Shown in pieces: positions 8,932 through 17,278 of a stretch of 39,222 nucleotides of DNA. Position 1 is the first letter of the stretch; the number at the start of each line of letters is the position of its first letter. The notes under the pieces are model-generated. The model saw only the letters and a program-made list of their open reading frames with translations. It was not told the DNA's origin and did not search any database. Where the stretch lies: NCBI GenBank assembly GCA_015228995.1, contig JADGCM010000002.1:1-39222 (forward strand), read 5' to 3'. Source of the DNA: Magnetococcales bacterium (GTDB taxonomy: Bacteria; Pseudomonadota; Magnetococcia; Magnetococcales; JADGCH01). The translations under genes and the position numbers were made by a program.

Positions 8932-9966
8932 ATGACAACTGCGGTGGTAACGGGGATCACTGGGCAGGATGGGGCTTATCTCGCTGAGCTGTTGCTCAGC
9001 AAGGATTACACGGTGTATGGTACCTATCGTCGCACCAGCTCGGTCAATTTCTGGCGTATGGAGGAATTAGGGGTACATCGACATCCGAATTTTCATTTGG
9101 TGGAGTACGATCTGACCGATTTGGGCTCAAGCGTGCGCCTGTTACAAAGAACCCATGCTACCGAGGTCTATAACTTAGCGGCCCAAAGCTTCGTGTCGGT
9201 CTCCTTTGACCAACCGATGACCACCGGTCATATTACCGGTATTGGTGCCCTGTACCTGCTGGAGGCGATCCGGATGGTCAATCCGGCGATTCGTTTTTAT
9301 CAGGCCAGCACTTCTGAGATGTTTGGCAAAGTGCAGGCTGTGCCACAGACGGAACGGACCCCATTTCATCCCCGTAGCCCGTATGGGGTGGCCAAGTTAT
9401 ACGCACATTGGATGACCATCAACTATCGCGAGAGCTACGGTATCTTTGGTGCCAGTGGTATTTTGTTCAATCACGAATCGCCGCTGCGTGGACTAGAGTT
9501 TGTCACGCGCAAAATTACCGATGGTATTGCCAAAATTGCCATGGGTAAGCAGGAGTTTCTGGAGCTCGGCAATCTCAATGCCAGTCGCGACTGGGGATTT
9601 GCCAAGGAGTACGTGGATGGTATGTGGCGGATGTTGCAGGCGGATAAGCCAGACACCTACGTATTAGCTACTAACAGGACTGAAACGGTGCGGGATTTTG
9701 TCTCCATGGCGGCCAAGGCGGTGGGCTTTGACTTGGTGTGGCAAGGTTCTGCCGAGGATGAAATTGGCATCGATCGCAGCAGTGACAGAGTCCTGGTGCG
9801 GATCAATCCCAAATTTTATCGTCCAGCTGAGGTAGACTTGTTGATAGGCAATCCAGAGAAGGCCAAACGTGAGTTGGGATGGCAACCGAGGACCACTCTT
9901 GAGCAGTTATGCCAAATGATGGTGGAAGCAGATATCCGGCGCAATGAGCGCGGATTTGCGTTCTAA
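8932..9966 (+). CDS. gmd: GDP-mannose 4,6-dehydratase
   Basis: Converts GDP-D-mannose to GDP-4-keto-6-deoxy-D-mannose, the branch point to GDP-D-rhamnose, GDP-L-fucose and related sugars. The 344-residue extended SDR protein has the NADP-binding motif TGITGQDGAYLAELL at 7-21, the Gmd-specific TYRRTSSVNFWR at 31-42, the catalytic STSE at 126-129 and YGVAK with Tyr151 and Lys155, and the substrate-loop sequence FNHESPLRGLEFVTRKI. Length and motifs match functional enzymes throughout. AGGAG lies shortly before the ATG at 8932. It is followed 2 bp later by a reductase of the Rmd type, so the pair is expected to supply GDP-D-rhamnose to the glycosyltransferases encoded just upstream. Confidence 0.95.
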   Translation: MTTAVVTGITGQDGAYLAELLLSKDYTVYGTYRRTSSVNFWRMEELGVHRHPNFHLVEYDLTDLGSSVRLLQRTHATEVYNLAAQSFVSVSFDQPMTTGHITGIGALYLLEAIRMVNPAIRFYQASTSEMFGKVQAVPQTERTPFHPRSPYGVAKLYAHWMTINYRESYGIFGASGILFNHESPLRGLEFVTRKITDGIAKIAMGKQEFLELGNLNASRDWGFAKEYVDGMWRMLQADKPDTYVLATNRTETVRDFVSMAAKAVGFDLVWQGSAEDEIGIDRSSDRVLVRINPKFYRPAEVDLLIGNPEKAKRELGWQPRTTLEQLCQMMVEADIRRNERGFAF

Positions 9967-9968
9967 AA

Positions 9969-10841
9969 GTGGCGACGGCATTCATTACCGGTATTCAAGG
10001 CTTCACCGGCCTTTACCTAGTCGATGAGTTGCGCGCCGCTGGTTATGCTGTGGCGGGGTTGGCCTGCGATTTGTTGGATCGCAGCGGCATTGTGAATGAG
10101 GTGGCGCAGATTCAACCAGAGCTGGTGATCCACTTGGCCGGTGTTGCCCATGTTGTCCAGGGCGATGTGGAGGCGATGTACCGCACCCACGTGATCGGTA
10201 CCCGTAACCTGCTGGAAGCATTGGTTAGCAGCGGTTGTCAACCCAAGTCGGTGTTGTTGGTCAGTAGTGGCCATATCTACGGCAATGCGACCGCCGATCC
10301 AATTGTGGAGGAGACCCCAGCGGCGCCCACCAGCGACTACGCGGTAAGTAAATTGGCGATGGAATATATGGCGCGGTTGTGGTTGGATCGGTTGCCGATT
10401 ACGCTGGTGCGTCCGTTTAACTACACCGGAGTAGGGCAGTCGGTTCATTTCCTGCTACCCAAGATGGTCCACTGCTTCAAGAATCGTCTGCCGGTGTTAG
10501 AGCTGGGCAACCTGGATGTGGTACGGGATTTTTCCGACGTGCGTTCGGTGGTCCGCAGCTATCGGTTGTTATTGGAGAGTGAGCGGGCCATCGGCGAGGA
10601 TTTTATCGTTTGTTCGGGGCAGGGGTACTCTTTAACGGCTGTGATCCAGATGCTGCGCGACCTGTCCGGGCATGATCCGGAAATACGGGTCAACCCCGCT
10701 TACGTTCGCAGCAACGACATGCGCCGACTGGTAGGTTGTCGCGCTAAATTGGACCGGGCCATTGGGTCGATGGCAGCCATGCCGCTGATCGATACACTTA
10801 GATGGATGTTAGAAGATTCGCAAGGGACACAAGCAATATGA
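9969..10841 (+). CDS. rmd: NAD-dependent epimerase/dehydratase, GDP-6-deoxy-D-mannose reductase type
   Basis: Probable reductase of GDP-4-keto-6-deoxy-D-mannose to GDP-D-rhamnose. The 290-residue SDR protein has ITGIQGFTGLYLVDEL at 6-21 as nucleotide-binding motif, HLAGVAHV, VSSGHIYG at 98-105 and the catalytic YAVSK (Tyr124, Lys128), then RPFNYTGVGQSVHFLLPKMV, which is characteristic of Rmd. It starts with GTG two bases after the gmd stop and overlaps the next gene by ATGA at 10838-10841, so all three are translationally linked. A GDP-6-deoxy-D-talose synthase (Tld) belongs to the same subfamily and cannot be excluded from sequence; position next to gmd fits either. Confidence 0.85.
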   Translation: MATAFITGIQGFTGLYLVDELRAAGYAVAGLACDLLDRSGIVNEVAQIQPELVIHLAGVAHVVQGDVEAMYRTHVIGTRNLLEALVSSGCQPKSVLLVSSGHIYGNATADPIVEETPAAPTSDYAVSKLAMEYMARLWLDRLPITLVRPFNYTGVGQSVHFLLPKMVHCFKNRLPVLELGNLDVVRDFSDVRSVVRSYRLLLESERAIGEDFIVCSGQGYSLTAVIQMLRDLSGHDPEIRVNPAYVRSNDMRRLVGCRAKLDRAIGSMAAMPLIDTLRWMLEDSQGTQAI

Positions 10842-11449
10842 CCGAATCATCGTTTCAGGAAATAGACGGACGTAAGCTGCGGGATTTTTTCCACGGCTGT
10901 TTGCAACAAACCGGCTGGCCGGAACGGGCAGAAGTGCGTTTCGACCAAGGAATATGGAAATTTATCGAACAAAATCATACTTTTAATACTATTTTGTGGC
11001 GTCAGGAAGATCTAGCGCGTCGGCTACAAGCACCGGCCGAAGAGATTGTTGCTAACAAGCGTGCTATTGATCGTCACAACCAGTTGCGCAACGACAGCAT
11101 CGAACAAATGGATCGGTTGATATTGGCGCAGCTGGCCGATATTAAGCCGGTGCCCCAGGCTTGGCACAACAGCGAGACCGCTGGGGCGATCATTGATCGA
11201 CTCTCCATCCTCAGCTTGAAAGTGCACCACATGGGGTTGCAAATCGAGCGCGGCGATGTGACCGATGAACACCGGCTTCAATCTCGGGAGAAGCACACCC
11301 AATTACTGTACCAGCAGGAGGATTTAGAGCGTTGTCTGGACCGTTTATTATCGGCCTGCGCCGCCGGGCAAGCCTTTTTCAAAATTTATCGCCAACATAA
11401 AATGTACAATGACCCACGCTTTAATCCCTTAATCCATGCCTCCTGTTGA
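10838..11449 (+). CDS. DUF4254 family protein
   Basis: A 203-residue, largely helical cytoplasmic protein of unknown biochemical function, assigned to DUF4254, a family that occurs in bacterial glycan gene clusters beside glycosyltransferases. Visible signatures are the HTFNTILWRQEDLAR segment near 45-60, IVANKRAIDRHNQLRNDSIEQMD, SETAGAIIDRLSILSLKVHHM and the end YRQHKMYNDPRFNPLI. The start at 10838 was chosen because its ATG overlaps the previous stop in an ATGA junction; the frame is open to 10802 but that part lies inside rmd. It closes the cluster: its last 21 bases overlap the 3' end of the convergent molybdopterin gene. A role in glycan assembly is inferred only from context. Confidence 0.75.
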   Translation: MTESSFQEIDGRKLRDFFHGCLQQTGWPERAEVRFDQGIWKFIEQNHTFNTILWRQEDLARRLQAPAEEIVANKRAIDRHNQLRNDSIEQMDRLILAQLADIKPVPQAWHNSETAGAIIDRLSILSLKVHHMGLQIERGDVTDEHRLQSREKHTQLLYQQEDLERCLDRLLSACAAGQAFFKIYRQHKMYNDPRFNPLIHASC

Positions 11450-13528
11450 TTGGGCCACCCTTACCTCGACGCAATTATCGTGAAAAGCGGCGCCGCCAGC
11501 CGGAGCTACCGGGCTGGCGTGGGTCAGGGCGTTGATCGGTAGTCCCTCTGGGAAGTCTTCAGCGAGGTAACCGGCCTCGCACAAGCACAGCCCAACCGTA
11601 ACATCGGTGGTGATGCGTACCGCCATGGTCAACGACGCTTGATCGTTATAGACCGTTACTTGGCTTTCTGCGCCGATGCCGCGTGCAGTGGCATCTTCTG
11701 GGTGTAACCACAGGGTCGGGGGTCCATGGCGTTGACGGGGCGCGGCAGCGGCGGCGAAGGTGGTATTAAGCAGGTCGTGGGCCGGGGGCAGCAGCAACCG
11801 GAGCGGATAACGTCGCCGTTGCTCGGGTTGGTCGTAGCGATTGACCGGCCAATGGTCTGGGAGGCGTGGCATGTTCGCATCGGACCAGTGGGGGTAAAAA
11901 TGAAAACGGCCATCGGCGTGGCCAAAACGATGGCGAAAATGGGCCTCGTCCTCGCTGGGAGTGAAATCAAGCCACGGAGCCGACCAAGTTTCGGGGGGCG
12001 GTAGTTGAGAGGCTTGCAGCACCTGCCGCACCATGGTGGCCACGTCCCACTGAAAGGGCTCTTCCTGGTAGCCCAGTCGCCGGGCTAGCTCATTGACGAC
12101 ATCGTGGTTGCAACGTGCCTGTTGCCATGGGGGTAGCAGTGGTTGAGCGTGTTGCAGCGTATATTGCCCGTAAGATTTGTATAGGTCTTCGTGCTCCAGG
12201 AAGGTTGTGGCTGGTAGAACCAGATCGGCTTGTCGGGCGGTATCACTCATCACCTGTTCGTGCACCACGGTGAACAGATCGGGGCGTTGCAGGCCGCGTA
12301 TCACTCGGCTAGCATCGGGACAGGAGGCCGCTGGGTTGGCATTAAAAATCAGTAGCATGGCAATGGGTGGGGCCAGGGTGGTGTCGGTCAACCAGTCACC
12401 GAGGCGGCTCATGTCCAACAGGCGGCGCTGCGGTTGCAGCCATCCTGGCTGGCGTACCGGGGCATCGGTTGTTGGGAAAGCGTCTCCAGTGGCCAATAAC
12501 GCCCCCCCGCCGCGCCGTTGCCAAGCCCCGGTCAGGGTGACGAGACAGGTAATAGCATGGACGTTGACGGCGCCATTGGCATGGCGACTCATCCCCATAC
12601 CGATGCGGATAAAGGGCGCTTGCGCCGTACCGTACCAGCGGGCCAGTTGGCGAATAACTTCGCTCTCCAGTCCAGTGATGTTTGCTGCCCACTCCGGCGT
12701 GCAGCGTAAAATATGCTGTTCCAGCGCATGATCGTAATCGCTGCGTTGTTGCAAATAAGCGCGGTCGACCATTCCTTCGGTTACGATTACGTTCATCATT
12801 GCTAAGGCCAAAGCGGCGTCGCAGCCAGGTTGGATAGCCAGATGAACATCAGCGAGGCGAGCGGTGCGGTTGCGATAGGGATCGATGACGACGAGTCGTG
12901 CCCCCCGTTGCCGCGCCTCCTTAATAAAAGGCATGAGATTGATATGGGTCGAAACAGCGTTGATGCCCCACAGCACGATCAGGTCACTGTCTTGTAATTC
13001 AATGGGGTTGGGTCCCATGACGCGACCGACGCCAGCCAGCCAGCCGGTTTCGCTGATCGGATAACAGATGGTTTTATTCAAGCGCGAAAAGCCAGCCCGA
13101 TGGGTCAGGCGGTCGCAGGCCGCCCGCTGCACCATCCCCATGGTACCGCCATAATAATAGGGAAAAATAGCCTCTGGTCCCAGACTGGCGATAATTTCCT
13201 GCATCCGAGCAACGATGTGGTCGAATGCTTCGTCCCAGGAGATCGGTTGGAATGAGCCACTCCCTTTGGGGCCATGGCGCAGCAAAGGGGATGCGATGCG
13301 GGGGCCATGCTGAATATCCCCGTAGCGGGCGACCTTACCGCAAATGACGCCGCGTGTGAACGGATGGGCCGGGTTGCCAACAATACGACTGATCCGATTG
13401 CCGTCGTGGGTGACGATCAGGGCACAGCTACCCGGGCAGTCGAGAGGACAGGTGGTGGGGTGTTCGTGAGCCCTCACCCCCGGCCCCTCTCCCGCTGGGA
13501 GAGGGGAGGGAAACATGTCCTTTATCAT
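11429..13528 (-). CDS. Molybdopterin-dependent oxidoreductase with 4Fe-4S domain
   Basis: Member of the DMSO reductase superfamily: a single-subunit-looking enzyme binding bis-MGD and one 4Fe-4S cluster. The cluster ligands are Cys27, Cys31, Cys35 and Cys63 (CPLDCPGSC ... GVICGKV). After them come the bis-MGD domains, with ISWDEAFDHI, LWGINAVSTHINLMPF, VVIDPYRNRTARLAD and the C-terminal dinucleotide-binding domain WLHPEDATARGIG. Substrate is unknown; the family includes formate-dehydrogenase-like and S-/N-oxide reductase-like members. The ATG at 13526-13528 is preceded by GGAGG with seven bases between, so it was chosen, giving 699 residues. Residues 5-19 are encoded by a REP-like palindrome (13471-13510); a GTG at 13477 directly after it would remove that part. 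It lies downstream of erpA on the same strand, and an Fe-S insertion protein beside an Fe-S enzyme makes sense. Confidence 0.8.
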   Translation of the reverse strand: MIKDMFPSPLPAGEGPGVRAHEHPTTCPLDCPGSCALIVTHDGNRISRIVGNPAHPFTRGVICGKVARYGDIQHGPRIASPLLRHGPKGSGSFQPISWDEAFDHIVARMQEIIASLGPEAIFPYYYGGTMGMVQRAACDRLTHRAGFSRLNKTICYPISETGWLAGVGRVMGPNPIELQDSDLIVLWGINAVSTHINLMPFIKEARQRGARLVVIDPYRNRTARLADVHLAIQPGCDAALALAMMNVIVTEGMVDRAYLQQRSDYDHALEQHILRCTPEWAANITGLESEVIRQLARWYGTAQAPFIRIGMGMSRHANGAVNVHAITCLVTLTGAWQRRGGGALLATGDAFPTTDAPVRQPGWLQPQRRLLDMSRLGDWLTDTTLAPPIAMLLIFNANPAASCPDASRVIRGLQRPDLFTVVHEQVMSDTARQADLVLPATTFLEHEDLYKSYGQYTLQHAQPLLPPWQQARCNHDVVNELARRLGYQEEPFQWDVATMVRQVLQASQLPPPETWSAPWLDFTPSEDEAHFRHRFGHADGRFHFYPHWSDANMPRLPDHWPVNRYDQPEQRRRYPLRLLLPPAHDLLNTTFAAAAAPRQRHGPPTLWLHPEDATARGIGAESQVTVYNDQASLTMAVRITTDVTVGLCLCEAGYLAEDFPEGLPINALTHASPVAPAGGAAFHDNCVEVRVAQSTGGMD
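13471..13510 (+). repeat. REP-like palindrome, copy R1 (inside oxidoreductase 5' end)
   Basis: CCCTCACCCC followed by a perfect 10-bp hairpin, CCCCTCTCCC (13484-13493) and GGGAGAGGGG (13497-13506), loop GCT. Same family as the copies at 13552, 17208, 23171 and 26395. It is read in frame as part of the oxidoreductase N-terminus. Confidence 0.8.
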
Positions 13529-13551
13529 GCTGTTGCCTCCAATTACCAAAG

Positions 13552-13590
13552 TCCCCTCGCCCAGAGGGAGAGGGGATTTAGGGGTGAGGG
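13552..13590 (-). repeat. REP-like palindrome, copy R2
   Basis: Hairpin CCCCTC-g-CCC (553-562) with GGG-a-GAGGGG (566-575), then GGGGTGAGGG; opposite orientation to R1, 41 bp away. It sits in the gap between the erpA stop and the oxidoreductase start, where the pair may act as an mRNA processing or stabilising structure. Confidence 0.75.
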
Positions 13591-13595
13591 CTGGC

Positions 13596-13949
13596 TTATG
13601 AATAGCTACACCCTCCACCTGTTTTAGGCGAGAATGAATTGCCGCAGCCGCAGCTGCTGGCGGCATTGGGGTTGTTGATGACGAATTGCGAACCGTTCAA
13701 ACTCTCAACAAAATCAATTTCAACCCCATTCAGGTATTTGATGGAGACCGGGTCAACCAGCACCTGAACGGTCTCAGCATTGATGATCATATCTCCTTCT
13801 TCTTGGTTTTCATCGAAGGTAAAACCATATTGAAACCCGGAACAGCCCCCACCGGAGACAAAAATCCTGAATTTCAGGTTGGGATTGTTCTCTTCCTTGA
13901 TGAGGCTGTCCAGCTTTTGGACCGCACTGTTGGTCAATGTCAGCGACAT
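13596..13949 (-). CDS. erpA: Iron-sulfur cluster insertion protein, ErpA/HesB family
   Basis: A-type Fe-S carrier that hands clusters to apo-enzymes. The 117-residue protein has the three conserved cysteines, Cys36 (SGGGCSGFQYGF) and Cys100/Cys102 (SSCGCGNSF), and the FVINNPNA motif that marks ErpA within the IscA/SufA/ErpA group. The ATG at 13947-13949 is preceded by GAGGAG at good spacing; eight extra upstream codons are in frame but lack a site. After the usual end CGCGNSFS it carries an unusual short tail containing GGGCSYS, whose stop lies just before palindrome R2, so the insertion may have changed the C-terminus. The molybdopterin Fe-S enzyme follows 67 bp downstream, a likely client. 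Divergent from the hydrolase gene at 14072. Confidence 0.9.
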   Translation of the reverse strand: MSLTLTNSAVQKLDSLIKEENNPNLKFRIFVSGGGCSGFQYGFTFDENQEEGDMIINAETVQVLVDPVSIKYLNGVEIDFVESLNGSQFVINNPNAASSCGCGNSFSPKTGGGCSYS

Positions 13950-14071
13950 GAAACAAACTCCTCTTATTAGCAATGCAGAATGGCCAGAAAAATAGTCGTT
14001 ATTGGCTTAATAACTGCATCAACCGATGACGACCCAGAAAGACAACAACAAGATTGAGAGGATCCTATTGC

Positions 14072-14728
14072 GTGGAACAACAGACGGTTGTATTGATCCA
14101 TGGCCTCTGGATGCCTGGATGGGAGATGCTGTTGCTGCGCCACCGACTGCGACGTATGGGGTACCGCACACTCCTGTTCAATTATGCCACAATCCGTAAG
14201 AGCGTAACAGAGCACGCGGACGATCTGTTTATTTTTTTGCAGCAGCAGACGACAGCGCCGGTTTATCTGATTGGCCATAGCCTGGGTGGGGTGGTGGCTA
14301 TTGCGCTGTTGCAACGCTATCCACAGGCATTGATTGATCGCGTCGTGGTCCTGGGACCGCCGTTGCGGGGCAGCCGCATGGCTCGTACCGTTGCTGCCTG
14401 GGGCAGGGGCTTTCGTCAACTATTTGGCCGCAGCTTTGAGGGTGCCTTAAATGGGGAGGCTGTGGGTTCCGTGCCAACCGGACGATGTGTGGGGGTGATT
14501 GCCGGGACGTTGTCTTGGGGCATTAGTTGGCTTATTCGTGCCTTGCCACGACCTAACGATGGCTTGGTCGCTGCCGATGAGACCCATATTATTGGGACCT
14601 GTGATCACATTTTATATAACGTTAGCCATTTAGGCCTGTTGTTGTCGTCGCATGTGGCGCGGCAAATTCACTATTTTTTTGCTAGCGGTCGTTTTGGGGC
14701 GCGGGAGCGGCGTTGCTATGAGCAATAA
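14072..14728 (+). CDS. Alpha/beta hydrolase (esterase/lipase-like)
   Basis: A 218-residue alpha/beta-hydrolase-fold protein. It has the oxyanion-region HGLWMPGW at 10-17, the nucleophile elbow GHSLGG at 68-73 with Ser70, a candidate acid in PNDGLVAADET and a late histidine in NVSHLGLLLS. There is no signal peptide, so it is expected in the cytoplasm. The GTG at 14072 is preceded by GAGAGG ten bases upstream; a TTG six codons earlier is possible. The 3' end overlaps cobO by 11 bp, so it is transcribed with the cobalamin genes, though no role there is known. It resembles the PGAP1/lipase-like esterases of Gammaproteobacteria; substrate unknown. Confidence 0.8.
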   Translation: MEQQTVVLIHGLWMPGWEMLLLRHRLRRMGYRTLLFNYATIRKSVTEHADDLFIFLQQQTTAPVYLIGHSLGGVVAIALLQRYPQALIDRVVVLGPPLRGSRMARTVAAWGRGFRQLFGRSFEGALNGEAVGSVPTGRCVGVIAGTLSWGISWLIRALPRPNDGLVAADETHIIGTCDHILYNVSHLGLLLSSHVARQIHYFFASGRFGARERRCYEQ

Positions 14729-15248
14729 TCACGGCCGTATCTTGGTGTTGACGGGCAACGGCAAAGGTAAATCATCCAGTGCTTTTGGTATGGTGATGCG
14801 GGCGGCTGGTTGGGGGATGCGCGTTGTTGTGGTCCAGTTTCTCAAGGGATCAACTTGGCAAACTGGTGAACAGCGAACGGCGCGCCGCCTAGAAGAAGTA
14901 GAGTGGCATGTGATGGGCAATGGCTTTACTTGGCAGCATGGTGACCAAACCCAAGATAAGCTATGTGCGGAACAGGCGTGGTTATTGGCCCGTGACAAAT
15001 TACGTGACGATGCCTACCATTTGTGTGTGTTGGATGAAATCCATACTGCTATCGAACTGGGTTGGGTCGATGTGACGGCGGTGTTGCAATGCATTACGCA
15101 GGAGAGGGTACCGAATCAGCATCTGGTATTGACCGGGCGCAATGCCCCGGCGGAGTTGCTGGCATTGGCCGACACCGTCACCGAAATGCGTGAGGTGAAA
15201 CACGGCTTTCAACATGGGTTGCGTGCCGTCAGAGGAATCGAATTTTAG
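14718..15248 (+). CDS. cobO: Cob(I)alamin adenosyltransferase, CobA/CobO/BtuR type
   Basis: Transfers adenosyl from ATP to the cobalt of cob(I)alamin or a corrinoid, making adenosylcobalamin or its precursor. The 176-residue protein starts almost directly with the P-loop TGNGKGKSSSAFG at 12-24, followed by VVVVQFLKG, LCVLDEIHTAIELGWVD and LVLTGRNAP, all typical of the family. It lacks the N-terminal extension of about 20 residues found in E. coli BtuR, as many CobO proteins do. Its ATG lies 11 bp inside the hydrolase gene, and its TAG shares a base with the GTG of the permease downstream. Together with that permease it points to corrinoid uptake and salvage. No cobalamin riboswitch was found upstream. 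Confidence 0.92.
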   Translation: MSNNHGRILVLTGNGKGKSSSAFGMVMRAAGWGMRVVVVQFLKGSTWQTGEQRTARRLEEVEWHVMGNGFTWQHGDQTQDKLCAEQAWLLARDKLRDDAYHLCVLDEIHTAIELGWVDVTAVLQCITQERVPNQHLVLTGRNAPAELLALADTVTEMREVKHGFQHGLRAVRGIEF

Positions 15249-16204
15249 TGCTGGGGCGCTGGATTTTACTGGTTGGGCTATTGTTGTTGTCGTTGTTTCT
15301 GGCGCTGAGTTATGGCTCGGTCCCGGTGCTGCCGTTGTTACAACACCCCGATCCGTCACAGCAACAACTGGGCTGGACGATTCTGTGGCAGTTGCGACTG
15401 CCACGGCTGGTCCATGTGGCGGTCGTTGGTGCTTCACTGGCTTTGTCCGGTGGCCTGTTGCAGGTGTTGTTGCGTAACCCGCTGGCGGATCCTTACATTC
15501 TCGGTGTTTCGGGTGGGGCCTCCTGTGCCGCCTTGCTGGCCTTGTCTCTGGGTTGGCAATGGTCTAGTGGCCATGTCGAACTGGCCGCCATGACCGGGGC
15601 TCTGGTGGCTATGGCGGCTGTGCTGCTGTTGTGCCGGGGCGCCAGCGGTTGGCAGCCGGCACGGCTATTGTTGACCGGTGCGGCGCTGTCATCGGTCTGG
15701 AGTGCCCTGATCACTCTGTTGTTGACCCTATCTGCTGATGGTCAGACAAGGGGATTGTTGTTCTGGTTGATGGGCGATTTTGACGAGCCAGGCTACCCGG
15801 TGCTGCTGCCGATCGTATTGGTCATCAGCTTGTTGTTGCTGTGGCCGCAGCGGCAAGCGCTCAACTTACTAGCGCAGGGGGAGTTGTTGGCGACGACGCT
15901 GGGCGTGGCGGTCAAACAGCTCAGTTGGCTGCTTTATCTAACAGCTTCGCTGTTGGTGGCAGCGGCGGTTACCAGTGCCGGTGGCATCGGCTTCATCGGC
16001 TTGATCACGCCGCACCTGATGCGACTATTGGGCTGGCGGGATCATCGTATCTTGTTGCCAGCTTTGCTGCCGGCCGGAGCCATCCTGTTGTTGTGGGCCG
16101 ATACCATTGCCCGCACCGCCTGGGCGCCACAGCAGCTACCGATCGGGGCGATTACCGCCTTACTGGGCGCCCCATTTTTTTTGCTGCTGCTGCGCCGCTC
16201 ATGA
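15248..16204 (+). CDS. BtuC/FecCD-family ABC transporter permease
   Basis: Inner-membrane permease of a vitamin B12 or ferric-siderophore importer, 318 residues with about ten hydrophobic segments. Family motifs are visible: LRLPRLVHVAVVGASLALSG, LLRNPLADPYILGVSGGAS near 75-95, LLFWLMGDFD and GFIGLITPHLMRLLGWRDHR near 245-265, with the ending GAPFFLLLLRRS. The GTG start shares a base with the stop of cobO, so B12 import is the most economical reading (BtuC); a siderophore permease cannot be excluded. The ATPase (BtuD) and binding protein (BtuF) are not next to it, because the 3' end overlaps the convergent hldD gene by 6 bp; they must be encoded elsewhere. Confidence 0.88.
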   Translation: MLGRWILLVGLLLLSLFLALSYGSVPVLPLLQHPDPSQQQLGWTILWQLRLPRLVHVAVVGASLALSGGLLQVLLRNPLADPYILGVSGGASCAALLALSLGWQWSSGHVELAAMTGALVAMAAVLLLCRGASGWQPARLLLTGAALSSVWSALITLLLTLSADGQTRGLLFWLMGDFDEPGYPVLLPIVLVISLLLLWPQRQALNLLAQGELLATTLGVAVKQLSWLLYLTASLLVAAAVTSAGGIGFIGLITPHLMRLLGWRDHRILLPALLPAGAILLLWADTIARTAWAPQQLPIGAITALLGAPFFLLLLRRS

Positions 16205-17164
16205 TTCCTGTTCGAGCAATTGCCGAACATAATCTCGCAGTCCCTCTTCGAGCGAGGTAAACGGTTGATCGTAGCCGGTCTGCTGCCGTAGCTGGCTCAT
16301 ATCGGCTTCGGTAAAACTTTGGTATTTGTCGCGCAACGATTCAGGCATGGGCAGATATTCAACCTTTCCTTGACCGAGAATGGTGATCAGGGTGGAGGCA
16401 ATATCATTAAAGGAGCGGCTTTGACCGGTGCCAGCGTTAAAGACGCCATAGAGCGGTTGGGCGCGGGGCTCTGCCAAAAACAAATTGAGTTGCACCAAAT
16501 CACGCACATAAATAAAATCGCGCCGTTGCTCGCCATCACCATAGCCGCCCGAACCGCCGAATAGCTTGGCAACACCGGTGTCGCGCAGCTGCCGGTATAG
16601 CTGGTAACACATGGAAGCCATCCGCCCTTTGTGATAACGCTCTCGCGGACCATAGACGTTGAAGTAACGCAGCCCCACCACCGTGCTTTCCAGTTGTTGG
16701 TAATGACGTTGCACGTAACGGTCAAACAGCAATTTGGAATAGCCATAAACATTAAGCGGACGCTCATTAGCAGGGGCCTCAGTGAAGCAAAGGCTATCTC
16801 CGTAAGTGGCGGCGCTGGAGGCGTAGATAAGCGGAATCCGGCGGGCGATGGCAAATTGGAATAAGTCACGCGACCAAGCGAAATTATTGTCCATCATGTA
16901 ACGGCCGTCATATTCCATGGTGTCCGAACAAGCGCCTTGGTGAAAGATGGCGGTGATCGGCTGACGCTCGAATTTGCCTTGCAGCAACTGCTCACGAAAA
17001 ACACTCTTATCGAGATAATCGGCGAAAAAAAGGTCCCGTAAATTGATAAATTTTGAGCTGTTTTTTAGGTTATCCACCACCAACACATCACGTTCGCCAC
17101 GCTGATTGAGTCCGGCGACGATGTTGGCACCAATGAATCCAGCTCCTCCAGTTACAATGTACAT
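16199..17164 (-). CDS. hldD: ADP-L-glycero-D-manno-heptose 6-epimerase
   Basis: Last step of ADP-L-glycero-beta-D-manno-heptose synthesis for the LPS inner core. The 321-residue SDR protein has the nucleotide motif MYIVTGGAGFIGANIV at its start, HQGACSDTMEYDGRYMM at 75-91, SSAATYGD at 116-123, the catalytic YGYSK (Tyr140, Lys144), then RYFNVYGPRERYHKGRMAS, all diagnostic of HldD. The frame is open to 17236, but those codons run through palindrome R3; the ATG at 17162-17164, with AAGGA before it, gives the family's usual N-terminus. It lies downstream of a glycosyltransferase on the same strand. Its presence implies a heptose-containing LPS core and hence a Gram-negative host. Confidence 0.95.
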   Translation of the reverse strand: MYIVTGGAGFIGANIVAGLNQRGERDVLVVDNLKNSSKFINLRDLFFADYLDKSVFREQLLQGKFERQPITAIFHQGACSDTMEYDGRYMMDNNFAWSRDLFQFAIARRIPLIYASSAATYGDSLCFTEAPANERPLNVYGYSKLLFDRYVQRHYQQLESTVVGLRYFNVYGPRERYHKGRMASMCYQLYRQLRDTGVAKLFGGSGGYGDGEQRRDFIYVRDLVQLNLFLAEPRAQPLYGVFNAGTGQSRSFNDIASTLITILGQGKVEYLPMPESLRDKYQSFTEADMSQLRQQTGYDQPFTSLEEGLRDYVRQLLEQES

Positions 17165-17207
17165 TTGCAGTCCTTCGTCTTCCGGTAGGGTAAGGGGTGT
17201 GAACTTT

Positions 17208-17250
17208 CCCTCACCCCCCAACCCCCTCTCCCACAAGGGGAGAGGGGGAG
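17208..17250 (+). repeat. REP-like palindrome, copy R3
   Basis: CCCTCACCCC followed by an 11-bp hairpin, CCCCCTCTCCC (222-232) with GGGGAGAGGGGG (237-248), between the glycosyltransferase stop and the hldD start. Same orientation as R1 and R5. Confidence 0.8.
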
Positions 17251-17278
17251 TATGATGGCAGGGTAGGGGTGTTAAAAT

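Noticed and set aside
14600..15260. Cobalamin riboswitch for cobO and the permease
   Set aside because: Upstream sequence is coding (hydrolase), and no B12-box-like conserved sequence was seen there or in 13950-14071.
17165..17236. N-terminal extension of hldD
   Set aside because: These codons run through palindrome R3; the conserved start MYIVTGGAGF lies at 17164 with its own ribosome site.
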